The notes beneath the pieces were generated by a model. That model worked only from the letters and a program-made list of their open reading frames with translations, had not been told where the DNA came from and searched no databases. Below are positions 1 through 7,600 of a stretch of DNA of 11,667 nt, in pieces; position 1 is the stretch's first letter, and the number at the start of each line of letters is the position of its first letter. Both the position numbers and the translations under genes were made by a program. Location: the NCBI GenBank assembly GCA_030607895.1, contig JAUWJC010000075.1, positions 1 through 11,667 on the forward strand. The letters run 5' to 3'. This stretch comes from Pirellulales bacterium (lineage in GTDB: Bacteria; Planctomycetota; Planctomycetia; Pirellulales; Thermoguttaceae).

Positions 1-96
1 CAACGGGGGGGTTGGGGCGCACACGAGCATTCAGGGCCACGCCGTGGACCATGACGACGCGATCCGTTGATCCTGTCGCGGTTGTCGCCGGAGAAG
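1..96. other. Short region downstream of trkH at the window edge
   Basis: This stretch follows the trkH stop codon in the direction of transcription (minus strand). I see no strong intrinsic terminator, only a small CCACG/CGTGG dyad at 37-47. On the minus strand an ATG at 52 opens a frame that runs without a stop to the window edge (17 codons, beginning MVHGVALN). Most of its third codon positions are G or C, so it could be the first codons of a further gene. With so few codons and no convincing Shine-Dalgarno sequence this cannot be decided here. Confidence 0.25.
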
Positions 97-1716
97 CTAC
101 TGGTTCCGCCAGCAGCCGGGAACGAACAGGACGAGGAGCACGAAGATTTCCAGCCGGCCGAGCATCATTCGCCAAATGAAGAGGATCTTGATGGGGGGGC
201 TGAAGTTGGTGTAGTTCTTGGTTGCGCCGATGACACCCAGCCCCGGGCCGATGTTGTTCAGCGTGGCGGCCACGCACGTGGCGGCGTCGACCAGCTTGTG
301 TTCGACGGCGTGTCCGTGATCGGTCCAGGTGGCGTTTGGTTCCACGGTGATGGTCAACAACCAGGAGATTACGAAGATAGCAACGATCAACCCGAAGTAG
401 ACCAGGACGTTTTTTCGGAGTTCCTGATCTTCGACCGGTTCTCCGCCCAGCCGCAGCGGTCGGACGACGCTGGGATGGAAGGCTTGCTCGACCTCCAGCC
501 AGAGCGTTTTGAAGAAAAGAATGTGGCGGATAACCTTCAGACCGCCGCCCGTGCTGCCCGCACAACCGCCCACGAACATCAGTAGCAACAGCACACCCCT
601 GGCAAAGCTGTTGTACTTATCGAAATCGTCGGTACAGAAGCCCGTGGTGGTCATGATCGAGACGACCTGGAACAGCCCGTAGCGAACCGCGTTGCCAACG
701 GGCAGTGGCTGTTCGCCGGCGCCGTCGGCCAGCAATTCGGTTTTGCCGCGATCGGCTCCGCAGTGGTCGAAATCGTGATGATACAGTCCGATTGCCACGA
801 CCAGCGCGGTTACGACGAGGATTACCACGGCGTAGGTCCGCCATTCGATGTCGGCCAGCATTGCTCGCGGCTTGAATATCAGGACCATGTACATAAGCAT
901 GAAGTTTGTGCCGGCCAGGAGCATGAAGGCCGCGATGGTCATTTCGATCAGCGGTCCGTTGAGCCCCGGCACGGTTGCGAAATGTGCGATGCTGGCGTTG
1001 TAGGTGCTGAATCCTCCGGTGGCCATGGTTCCGAAGGCGTGGCACAAGGCGTCGAACAGCGAGAGCCCTTCCAGCAGAAGCAGTACGGCCAGGGCGGTGT
1101 TCAACCCGGCGTAGATCAAGAAGAGGACCCAGGCCGTGTGTTGCATTCGCGCTTGTGGTGTGTGGTGGCTTGGGCCGGGCATCTCCGCCCGCATCAGCGC
1201 CTTGCCCGCCGAGCCCTGCCCCAAAATGGCCACAAACAGCACGATAATGCCGAGCCCGCCCAGGAAATGCGTGCTGGACCGCCAGAAGAGAATGCACCGG
1301 GGGACCAAATCAGGATCTTCCAGATCGCTAAGCACGGTTGCGCCGGTGGTGCTGAAGCCGGATTGGGACTCGAACATGGCGTCGACGGTGTTCATTCGCA
1401 CGCCGGCCGTCCGATAGGTTCCGCTAAGCCGGTATGGCAATCCGCCCAGCACGGTGGCCAGCACCCAACTCAGTCCGACGACGGCCATGGCTTCTTTTCG
1501 GAAAAGCTGTGCGTCGCCATTTCGCCCCAGGTAACGGAGCCCGATCCCCACGGCAAAGCAAATGATCATCGACCCGACCAGGCCGATGAAACCTTCCTGC
1601 TCGTGCTGCCAATTGCCGCCACAGATGGGCAGTGCCCAGGGCAGGCCGAATGCCATGGACCCCCCGATAAGCATGGCGACAAGGCCCAGCAGCTTGCACA
1701 GCAGAGGTTTGTTCAT
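97..1716 (-). CDS. trkH: TrkH-family potassium uptake protein, channel subunit
   Basis: Integral inner-membrane subunit that carries K+ into the cell, gated by a cytoplasmic TrkA-type ring. The 539 residues are somewhat longer than the roughly 480 usual for TrkH. All four pore-loop/selectivity-filter repeats are visible: GFSTTGAT (120-127), TMATGGFS (230-237), IMTTTGF (354-360) and ATLNNIGPG (484-492). The family motif GGCAGSTGGGLKVIR lies at 383-397, and the typical C-terminal LGRLEIF at 519-525. A hydrophilic stretch at about 312-342 before the third pore loop is a modest insertion. The N-terminus MNKPLLCKLLGLVAMLIG enters the first membrane helix directly, which supports the ATG at 1716, although no clear Shine-Dalgarno sequence precedes it. 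It lies 231 bp downstream of trkA on the same strand, with a large palindrome between them, so its expression relative to trkA may be modulated. TrkH versus the related KtrB is decided by its pairing with a double-length TrkA. Confidence 0.95.
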   Translation of the reverse strand: MNKPLLCKLLGLVAMLIGGSMAFGLPWALPICGGNWQHEQEGFIGLVGSMIICFAVGIGLRYLGRNGDAQLFRKEAMAVVGLSWVLATVLGGLPYRLSGTYRTAGVRMNTVDAMFESQSGFSTTGATVLSDLEDPDLVPRCILFWRSSTHFLGGLGIIVLFVAILGQGSAGKALMRAEMPGPSHHTPQARMQHTAWVLFLIYAGLNTALAVLLLLEGLSLFDALCHAFGTMATGGFSTYNASIAHFATVPGLNGPLIEMTIAAFMLLAGTNFMLMYMVLIFKPRAMLADIEWRTYAVVILVVTALVVAIGLYHHDFDHCGADRGKTELLADGAGEQPLPVGNAVRYGLFQVVSIMTTTGFCTDDFDKYNSFARGVLLLLMFVGGCAGSTGGGLKVIRHILFFKTLWLEVEQAFHPSVVRPLRLGGEPVEDQELRKNVLVYFGLIVAIFVISWLLTITVEPNATWTDHGHAVEHKLVDAATCVAATLNNIGPGLGVIGATKNYTNFSPPIKILFIWRMMLGRLEIFVLLVLFVPGCWRNQ

Positions 1717-1738
1717 TGTTGGTGGTTCAGGCTGTTAG

Positions 1739-1870
1739 CCCGCATTTCTCACCCACGGTGTGCCACTGCTTCGCTAGAAGCAGTGTTTTCCCGGGAGTTT
1801 TCGCGGCACTGCTTCTGGCGAAGCAGTGGCACACTGTTTCGGTACGTCCCTGGTTGGTGAGAAATGCGGG
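1739..1870. repeat. Clover-shaped nested palindrome between trkA and trkH
   Basis: Outer arms 1739-1753 and 1856-1870 are perfect 15-bp inverted repeats. Inner arms 1758-1785 and 1807-1834 match at 27 of 28 positions around a 21-nt centre. Each inner arm is itself a hairpin: CACTGCTTC, a 4-nt loop, then GAAGCAGTG. The single arm mismatch falls in that small loop. The element is non-coding and sits about 22 bp upstream of the trkH start. It looks like a small dispersed palindromic element; it could also act as an RNA structure in the trkA-trkH transcript. The structure is seen directly; its mobility or function is inferred. Confidence 0.85.
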
Positions 1871-1911
1871 TTGGGGCTACAAAGCCGCAAGCGGAACTCG
1901 TTCGCATGTCT

Positions 1912-1939
1912 TCTCGCCCCTCGCTCTCGCCTCTCGCCC
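1912..1939. repeat. Degenerate 7-bp tandem repeat (CTCGCCn type)
   Basis: About four imperfect 7-bp units (TCTCGCC, CCTCGCT, CTCGCCT, CTCGCCC) just beyond the 3' end of trkA. They are non-coding and near a codon-free boundary. They resemble in period, though not in sequence, the heptamer array at 3541-3589. I see no other gene or clear promoter in the 231-bp trkA-trkH gap besides this array and the palindrome at 1739-1870. Confidence 0.6.
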
Positions 1940-1947
1940 CTCAAACG

Positions 1948-3297
1948 TCAGCCGCCGTTGGTGTTGAACATCTCAAGTGTTTTTTCGATCACGGAGCTAT
2001 CGACCAGTATTACGACGGTGTCGCCCGGGTTGAGGCGGTCGTCGGCGCCGGGCAGCATCACGTAGCTTTCGCGGATAACCGCGGCGATGAGGCACTGACT
2101 GGGTAACTCGAGCTTGGCCAGGACGTGCTTGGTGACCGGCGCGTCTTCGACCACTTCGATCTCGAGAATCTCGATATTTCCGCCCTTGGAAAGGAGCGTT
2201 CGCGAGATTACCGTGCCCGTGTTGAGGAAGCCGAGTATCTGCTTGGCGATAACCTCGCGGGGGCTGACCGCCGGCTTGATACCCAGCTTGCCGACCACGT
2301 TGGCGTAGTCGGGCCGGCTGACGATGGCCATGGTTTCTTGGGCCCCAAGCTCACGGGCCTCGACACAAGCCATGATGTTGTCTTCGTCGTCGCCCGTGCA
2401 TGCGACAAACACATCGGCGCTTCCTACCCGCTCTTCCTCCAGGCTCGCCCGACGCTTCGCGTCGCCGTTGACTACCGTGGCGTGCTTGAGGTGCTCGGCG
2501 AGGAACTCGCACCGCTGGCGGTCGGCCTCGATCAGCAGCACGGCGAAGCGTCGTCCTTCGAGCACCCGGGCGAGGTGGTATCCGGTTTCACCGCCGCCGG
2601 CAATGACCACGTCTTTCTTGGGTGGGTGTTCGCGCTGAAGTTGCTCCTTGACCTCGTCGACATCTTCCCGCGTGCCGATCAGCGTAATCCGGTCACCCAT
2701 CATCACCCGGTCGGTGGCCCCGGCAATAGACGTTACGCCGCCGCGCGAGATCGAGCCGATTCGCACGCCGGGCGGCAACTCCAGGTCCTTCAACGGAACG
2801 CCCATCGCGGGAGTCTCGTCGACGATGTCCATTTCCTGCATCTCCAACTCGCCGCGAGCGAAGTTTTCCACCGCGATCGAGTCGGGGTGGCGGATTCCGC
2901 GGGCCAACTCCATGGCCGAAAGGTGCTCCATGCTCAACAGCCGGTCGATGTTGAAGTGCCGCTGGTAGTCGAAGGTACTCAGATCGCGGAATACGGGGGC
3001 ATAAACCCGGGCGACGGTCCGCCGGGCGCCCATCGCCTTGGCCATGCTGGCGGCGATCATGTTCACTTCGTCGCTGCCGGTGACGGCCAGACACAAGTCG
3101 GCCCCCAATACGCCGGCTTGAAAGAGCACGCTCGATTGGGCCGCCGAGCCGGTCACCACGCGGGCGTCCAACTCGTCGTTTACCCTGCGGGTGTTGGCCG
3201 GATCGTGGTCGACAACCGTAACGCTGTGCCGATCGTGGCACAACATATCGGCGATCGAGGTGCCGACCGTACCAGCCCCCAACACTACGATTCTCAT
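1948..3297 (-). CDS. trkA: Trk system potassium transporter TrkA (double RCK protein)
   Basis: Cytoplasmic regulatory subunit that binds NAD(H)/nucleotides and gates TrkH. The 449 residues fit the classical TrkA, which contains two RCK units in tandem. The first Rossmann domain starts at residue 1 with GAGTVG (7-12) and an acidic residue ending strand 2 (D30); a first TrkA-C domain spans roughly 140-220. The second Rossmann domain carries GGGETG (234-239) with E257 as the likely ribose-binding acid, and a second TrkA-C domain spans about 362-445. The ATG at 3297 is supported by the glycine motif so close to the N-terminus and by GAGG about 9 nt upstream. The gene follows a small membrane-protein gene by 27 bp and precedes trkH, so a co-transcribed Trk system is likely. 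No truncation or missing key motif is apparent. Confidence 0.96.
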   Translation of the reverse strand: MRIVVLGAGTVGTSIADMLCHDRHSVTVVDHDPANTRRVNDELDARVVTGSAAQSSVLFQAGVLGADLCLAVTGSDEVNMIAASMAKAMGARRTVARVYAPVFRDLSTFDYQRHFNIDRLLSMEHLSAMELARGIRHPDSIAVENFARGELEMQEMDIVDETPAMGVPLKDLELPPGVRIGSISRGGVTSIAGATDRVMMGDRITLIGTREDVDEVKEQLQREHPPKKDVVIAGGGETGYHLARVLEGRRFAVLLIEADRQRCEFLAEHLKHATVVNGDAKRRASLEEERVGSADVFVACTGDDEDNIMACVEARELGAQETMAIVSRPDYANVVGKLGIKPAVSPREVIAKQILGFLNTGTVISRTLLSKGGNIEILEIEVVEDAPVTKHVLAKLELPSQCLIAAVIRESYVMLPGADDRLNPGDTVVILVDSSVIEKTLEMFNTNGG

Positions 3298-3300
3298 CCG

Positions 3301-3334
3301 TGTGTCCTCACAGCCACTGTGTCCTCACAGCCAC
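3301..3334. repeat. 17-bp perfect tandem duplication at a gene junction
   Basis: Positions 3301-3317 and 3318-3334 are identical. On the minus strand each copy reads GTGGCTGTGAGGACACA. The upstream copy (3318-3334) contains the end and TGA stop of the small membrane protein gene; the downstream copy (3301-3317) supplies the GAGG preceding the trkA start. Each copy therefore holds a stop-like TGA overlapping a Shine-Dalgarno-like TGAGG, and the duplication lengthened the spacer between the two genes by 17 bp. Confidence 0.9.
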
Positions 3335-3531
3335 CAAGAAATCAACAGCAACACCACGAACACCATCGCCATGAAGCCGACGATCCAAACACCGATTCGT
3401 AGCGCGTGGCCGAGAATCGGTCCCATTCGTTCGTGCCGGGTAGCCGAATAGACCAGGCTAACCGCTATCACCAGCGGCAGGGCGTACCACATGTCGCTAT
3501 TTCCGACGGCGGCCAACAAGAGGTTGTCCAT
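3325..3531 (-). CDS. Small two-helix membrane protein, unknown function
   Basis: A 68-residue protein starting MDNLLLAAVGNSDMWY. It has two hydrophobic segments, about 14-29 (WYALPLVIAVSLVYS) and 46-67 (RIGVWIVGFMAMVFVVLLLI), separated by a basic, His-containing loop (ATRHERMGPILGHALR). This predicts a small inner-membrane hairpin. I do not recognise a named family. The open frame continues upstream of the ATG at 3531, but that extension is only the heptamer repeat and low-complexity Arg/Lys residues, so I place the start at 3531 even though no Shine-Dalgarno sequence is visible. It lies 27 bp before trkA and 80 bp after the DUF6677-like gene on the same strand, which suggests co-expression with the Trk potassium system. 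A role as accessory Trk subunit is speculation. Confidence 0.7.
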   Translation of the reverse strand: MDNLLLAAVGNSDMWYALPLVIAVSLVYSATRHERMGPILGHALRIGVWIVGFMAMVFVVLLLISWWL

Positions 3532-3537
3532 GGGTAT

Positions 3538-3589
<52 letters not shown>

Positions 3590-3611
3590 TCGAAGCGGCA
3601 AGCGGCTGCCT

Positions 3612-4226
3612 TCATTCTTCGTCTTCTGCTTTTTCCTCTTCTTCTTCGTCTTTTCGACCGCTTTCGATAAACACCGGCCCGCCCCAAGCGTCGTACACGG
3701 CCAGGATGTTCAGCAATCCGGCGATCATCGTGTAGACGGTACCCAACTCGAAGAAACGGTTCATGTCGTAATGCAGCTTGTTGATGGTTACGCGGCCCGA
3801 CTCGTCAAAACCGCCATGGCTGATCGGCTGCCCGGACCGATCGAAATCTCCCCGTGCCTGCGACGGTGGGGCCATGAAGCCGTTCCATAAGGGCGGGTTT
3901 CCCTTGCGAACCCGATTGGCCTGCACCAGGGCCGGCAGCGCCGGCAAGCCCATCCCGATCTGACACAAATATGGCAGCCGCTTGTCGCCTTCGCGCCACG
4001 AGGCATATACCACTCGACCCCATCCGAGTTGCTTATTCCCCCCCAAATATAGACCGTACAAGAAGGTGCTCATGATGCAGACGAAACACAACCCGGCCTT
4101 ACCCAGCCGCCCTTGATACAGATGCCCCACCCCCGGAACAAGCCACGCCAGGAACGCCGCCAGCATCGGGTCCTTCAACTCGACGGTGGGTTGCTGCGGT
4201 TCGTTTTTCGCAGGTGTTTGTGTCAC
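3612..4226 (-). CDS. DUF6677/TM2-like membrane protein
   Basis: A 204-residue protein if read from the GTG at 4226. The early segment DPMLAAFLAWLVPGVGHLYQG followed by a second hydrophobic stretch (GLCFVCIMSTFLYGLYLGG) resembles the TM2-like hairpin, in which a PG.GHxYxGR turn joins two helices. A further helix occurs near the end (LGTVYTMIAGLLNILAVYDAW), followed by a strongly acidic tail rich in Glu. This arrangement recalls the DUF6677 family of planctomycetes; function is unknown and the family name is from memory. The frame is open to a GTG at 4262, but the GTG at 4226 is preceded by AGGTGATC, an excellent anti-SD match, while 4262 has none. It is the first gene of the minus-strand cluster leading to trkA and trkH. 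Confidence 0.75.
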   Translation of the reverse strand: MTQTPAKNEPQQPTVELKDPMLAAFLAWLVPGVGHLYQGRLGKAGLCFVCIMSTFLYGLYLGGNKQLGWGRVVYASWREGDKRLPYLCQIGMGLPALPALVQANRVRKGNPPLWNGFMAPPSQARGDFDRSGQPISHGGFDESGRVTINKLHYDMNRFFELGTVYTMIAGLLNILAVYDAWGGPVFIESGRKDEEEEEKAEDEE

Positions 4227-4231
4227 CTTTC

Positions 4232-4239
4232 GATCACCT
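4232..4239 (-). promoter_or_regulatory. Shine-Dalgarno sequence deciding the DUF6677-like gene start
   Basis: On the minus strand this reads AGGTGATC, matching eight bases of the 16S anti-SD complement, and ends 5 nt before the GTG at 4226 (7 nt when measured from AGGTGA). It lies inside the longer open frame that begins at the GTG at 4262, and is the main reason for choosing the internal start. Confidence 0.65.
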
Positions 4240-4347
4240 TTGGTCCCTGTTGCACGGGGCACGATGCATTATCAGATTACCCGCTCACCCCAATTCCGTC
4301 CTATTCTAGCTTGCCCCCACCACATTGCCAGAGCACTTCCTCATCCA

Positions 4348-4505
4348 CGGGTGCAGGAACGGACTTCTTTTGGGCGGCAGAGGTAGGGTGGGTCGAGCGA
4401 AGCGAGCCCCACCAGCAAATAGCCGAATCGTAGTTGGTGGGGCTCGCTTCGCTCGACCCACCCTACCTCTTTCTCAAAGCCGCAAGAAGTGCGTTCCTGC
4501 ACCCG
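4348..4505. repeat. 158-bp nested palindromic element in the divergent intergenic region
   Basis: Inner arms 4379-4414 and 4435-4470 form a perfect 36-bp inverted repeat around a 20-nt loop; they contain GGTCGAGCGAAGCGAG. Outer arms 4348-4369 and 4484-4505 match at 21 of 22 positions. The connecting stretches, 9 nt on the left and 13 nt on the right, do not pair. Translation of the inner arm gives the peptide WVERSEPHQ in either direction, a peptide often seen at the ends of spurious predicted proteins, so the short open frames here are not genes. No transposase is nearby; a non-autonomous palindromic or MITE-like element is the best guess. Apart from this element, positions 4263-4605 contain only the promoter features listed separately; on the minus strand a GATAAT sequence at 4268-4273 could be a -10 box for the trk cluster but has no good -35. 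Confidence 0.85.
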
Positions 4506-4531
4506 GATTAGCGTCTCGCGCGTCGCTTCGA

Positions 4532-4560
4532 TGGTCACGGTTGGCCAGCGCTGATACAAT
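4532..4560 (+). promoter_or_regulatory. Candidate promoter of the HzsA-like gene
   Basis: TGGTCA (4532-4537) and TACAAT (4555-4560) are separated by 17 bp, matching the sigma-70 consensus at 4 of 6 and 5 of 6 positions. The -10 lies 45 bp before the start codon. The same TACAAT -10 with a 17-bp spacer occurs in the antitoxin promoter at 8554-8582. Confidence 0.4.
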
Positions 4561-4570
4561 GTACTGTATC
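4553..4570. promoter_or_regulatory. Dyad overlapping the -10 element, possible operator
   Basis: GATACA (4553-4558) and TGTATC (4565-4570) are perfect inverted 6-mers around the hexamer ATGTAC. The dyad covers the presumed -10 box and start of transcription, a position where a bound repressor would block RNA polymerase. The symmetry is seen; the operator role is inferred. Confidence 0.35.
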
Positions 4571-4605
4571 CGGACTTCGCTTAACGAGAACCGAAGGAGA
4601 ACGCC

Positions 4606-7600
4606 ATGAGAGTCGGCAGAACGGCAGCACCGATATGGGCGGGTCTTCTGCTCGTTTGGGGATATGGTGCTGTCGATGCCTTGTCTGCCGATCAGACGCC
4701 GATGCCGACGCAGCCGGAAGTGGAACGCGAGATGCTCAAGCTCTTGGACGCTCCGCTGTTGTTCGTCAAGCGGCACTCGTACACCGGTATCCACATTTAC
4801 GATACTTACTACAAGTGGCCGCCGGGCGGTGGGGGGATTTATCTGATCGAGAACCCATCCGCACCGCGAGTGGAGTGGAAAATCCGCCCGGTGATCGACC
4901 CCACCACGCCCGGCACGCTGGGCATGGGAGTCTATACTCACCCCGAACTCTGCTGGGATGCCAAGAAGCTATTGTTCTGTTTCAAGGGCAAGCCGGACGG
5001 CAGCACCAGCATCTACGAAATCGGCGTCGACGGCCGGGGGCTGCGGCGGTTGACCGATCCGACGCCGACTTGTGATTCCTACCAGGGATCGCGGAGCGGG
5101 CAACACGACATTGCGCCGGCCTATCTGCCCGACGGGCGGATCGTTCTCCTCTCCACGCGAGCCAGCGGGCTGGTGCCCTGCGCCAACTCGGGCGTGGCCA
5201 TCCTGCACGTAATGAACGCCGATGGGTCGGACCTGCATCCGATTTCGGTGAACAACGTCAACGAGTTCGATCCGGCCATTTTGCCCGACGGCCGGATTCT
5301 CTTCGGCCGTTGGGAGTACGTGGACAAGAACGCGCTGACGATCCAGTCGCTTTGGACGATCAATCCCGACGGGACCCAGGAGACCGCCCTGTTTTCCAAC
5401 AACATGGTTTTCCCGGAGGCGATCCTCGATACCCGGCCCATGCCCGGCTCGCACCTGGTGGTCGGTACGTTCGCCAAGCACAACGGCACGCCTCGCGGCT
5501 CGATCGCCCTGGTCGATCCACGACTTGGAAAAGATGATCCGGCGGCGATCATCAACATCGAGCATTCGGACGAACCGACCTTCGACCGGGGCGACTCCTG
5601 CGAGCCCTGGCCGGTTTCGGAAGACACGTTCCTTTTCAGCGGACGGACGCCGTCGGGCAAGCGCAACGTAATCGAGATGCTCGGCCGGACCGGCCGGCGG
5701 ATCGTGGTCCATTCGGACCCGGAAATCTGCCTCCACTCGCCCATGCTGGTCAAACCGCGACGCCGTCCGCCGGTAATTCCCAACACCACCGACCGGCAAG
5801 CCCGCACCGGCCGGTTCCTGGTACAGGACGTCTACCAGGGTCTTTCGGGCGTCAAGCGGGGCGAGGTCAAATGGCTCCGTGTGATCGAGGAGACCTCGCG
5901 GACCAGCCGGACGGGAATGGGAGGCAGCCCCTACAACCAGACGTTCCTGGTCAGTTGCGCGCTGGCCTTCGGCGCGAATAACTTCCTGGGGATCGTTCCG
6001 GTAGAGAAGGACGGGTCGGCCTACTTCGAGGTGCCCGCCGGCCGGGCGGTCTACCTCCAGGCCTTGGATGCCGAGGGACGGCTTGTCCAAAGCATGAGGA
6101 CGTTTGTCCAAGCTGCCCCCGGGACTACCCGCTCTTGCATCGGTTGCCACGAGCAAAAGTACAGCACTAGCGCGGCCTCGGCGGTCCTGCCGGAGACGTT
6201 CGGCCGTGCGCCCAGCCAACTCCAGCCGGAGTCGTGGGGCAGCGGCTACCTGGACTACCCAAGCATGGTGCAGCCGGTGTTGGACAAGCGCTGCGCCGGC
6301 TGCCATGGGGGCAAGGAAGGGATCGCCGCCGGGTTGGACCTCTCGGGCGGGTGGACCGAGCACTTCAACATCAGCTACGAGAACCTTACCAGCCGGCGCG
6401 AAACGCAGTTGATCGCCTATTGGATTGCCGGCATCGATTGCATGAACGGCACGGCGCTATGGTCCTCGCGGATCTTTCCACCCCGCGCCCACGGCTCCGG
6501 CGCCGCCCCATTGGCCGAGTTGCTCGCGGCCGGACACGACGGACACATCGCCGATCTGACCCGCCCGGAGCGAGATCTGTTGATGGCCTGGATCGACACC
6601 AACGGGCTGTATCACGGCACGTGGGATTACACCGAGCACGGCTGTGCAATCAAGCACTGGGGCAAGACCAAAGCGGCTATAACCGCCCAGATGCAAGCGG
6701 CCGGCTGCATGCGGTGCCACGGTGACGGAAAGCGTCTCTCTTATTTCGAGAACGACTGGATCAACCTCAAGAACCCGGAGTTCAGCCGTATCCTGCGCGC
6801 GCCGCTTGCTAAGAACAGCGACGGCCTCGGCCTGGGGTTGTGCCGCGACCGCAAGGTGGACCCCCGACGTCAGCGAATCCACTTGCTCTGGCGAGGCTAC
6901 GCCCACGCCGTGCTGCCGCCCGAGAAATTCCCGCGACAACCGATCGTGCCACCCGACCTAACCGGTGAGCCGGTCATTAGCTTCACATCCACGGGCGACC
7001 GACACTACCAGGCGATACTGGCAATCATCCGCAACGCGCGCGAGCAAGCGCTGGCATCCCCGCGGATCGATATGCCCGGGGCGGAAGCTATCGCCGGGTC
7101 GTGCCGGCATTTCGTCCCGCCGCTTGTGCCGGAGGTGACGCCGTCGCTGGAAGCGAGCGTGGACCGCGAGGGCATCGTTCACCTGTCATGGGAGCGTTCT
7201 GCCCGGACAATCGGGCTGGAAGCCGAGTTGCATCGCTCGGGCCAAGCGAACTTCACTCCCGACGAAAGCACGTCTCTCGTGCGAACGCCCTTGTTCCGGT
7301 ATTCGGACCTGGAGGCCGCGACCGGCAAGCAACACTACGCGCTGGTTCTCGCTACCGCCGGGCGGCGCGGCAAGCCGGCTTACGCAACTGTTGCCGTGCC
7401 GCCGCCGGTTCCGCCGCCGGTTCCGACAGGTCTTACGGTGGTGCCCGCGTCCTGTGCGGTCCGGCTCAAGTGGCAAGCGCCGCGGGATGCCGTGTATGGC
7501 TACCACGTCTATCGCGGTCGGCGTGGTACCGGCGAGTTGCAGAGGATCACGTCGGAGCCGGTCCGGCGGACTTCATATTCCGACGTTGCCGTTGAACTGG

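Noticed and set aside
763..1860. 365-codon plus-strand frame opposite trkH
   Set aside because: Antisense to TrkH pore motifs, no domain, and it runs through the palindrome at 1739-1870.
2125..3402. Long open frame on the plus strand opposite trkA (425 codons)
   Set aside because: It lies antisense to a clearly recognisable TrkA, its product is His/Arg/Gly rich without any domain, and it is a by-product of high GC third positions.
4348..4505. CRISPR array or transposon with its own transposase
   Set aside because: There is only one palindrome with no spaced direct repeats, and no transposase coding region in the window.
4325..4609. Short frames on both strands through the 158-bp palindrome
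   Set aside because: They contain the WVERSEPHQ-type peptide produced by translating the repeat arm in either direction; no ribosome binding site or family match.
4969..6363. 464-codon minus-strand frame opposite the HzsA-like gene
   Set aside because: Antisense shadow of the propeller and haem-coding region; no recognisable protein features.
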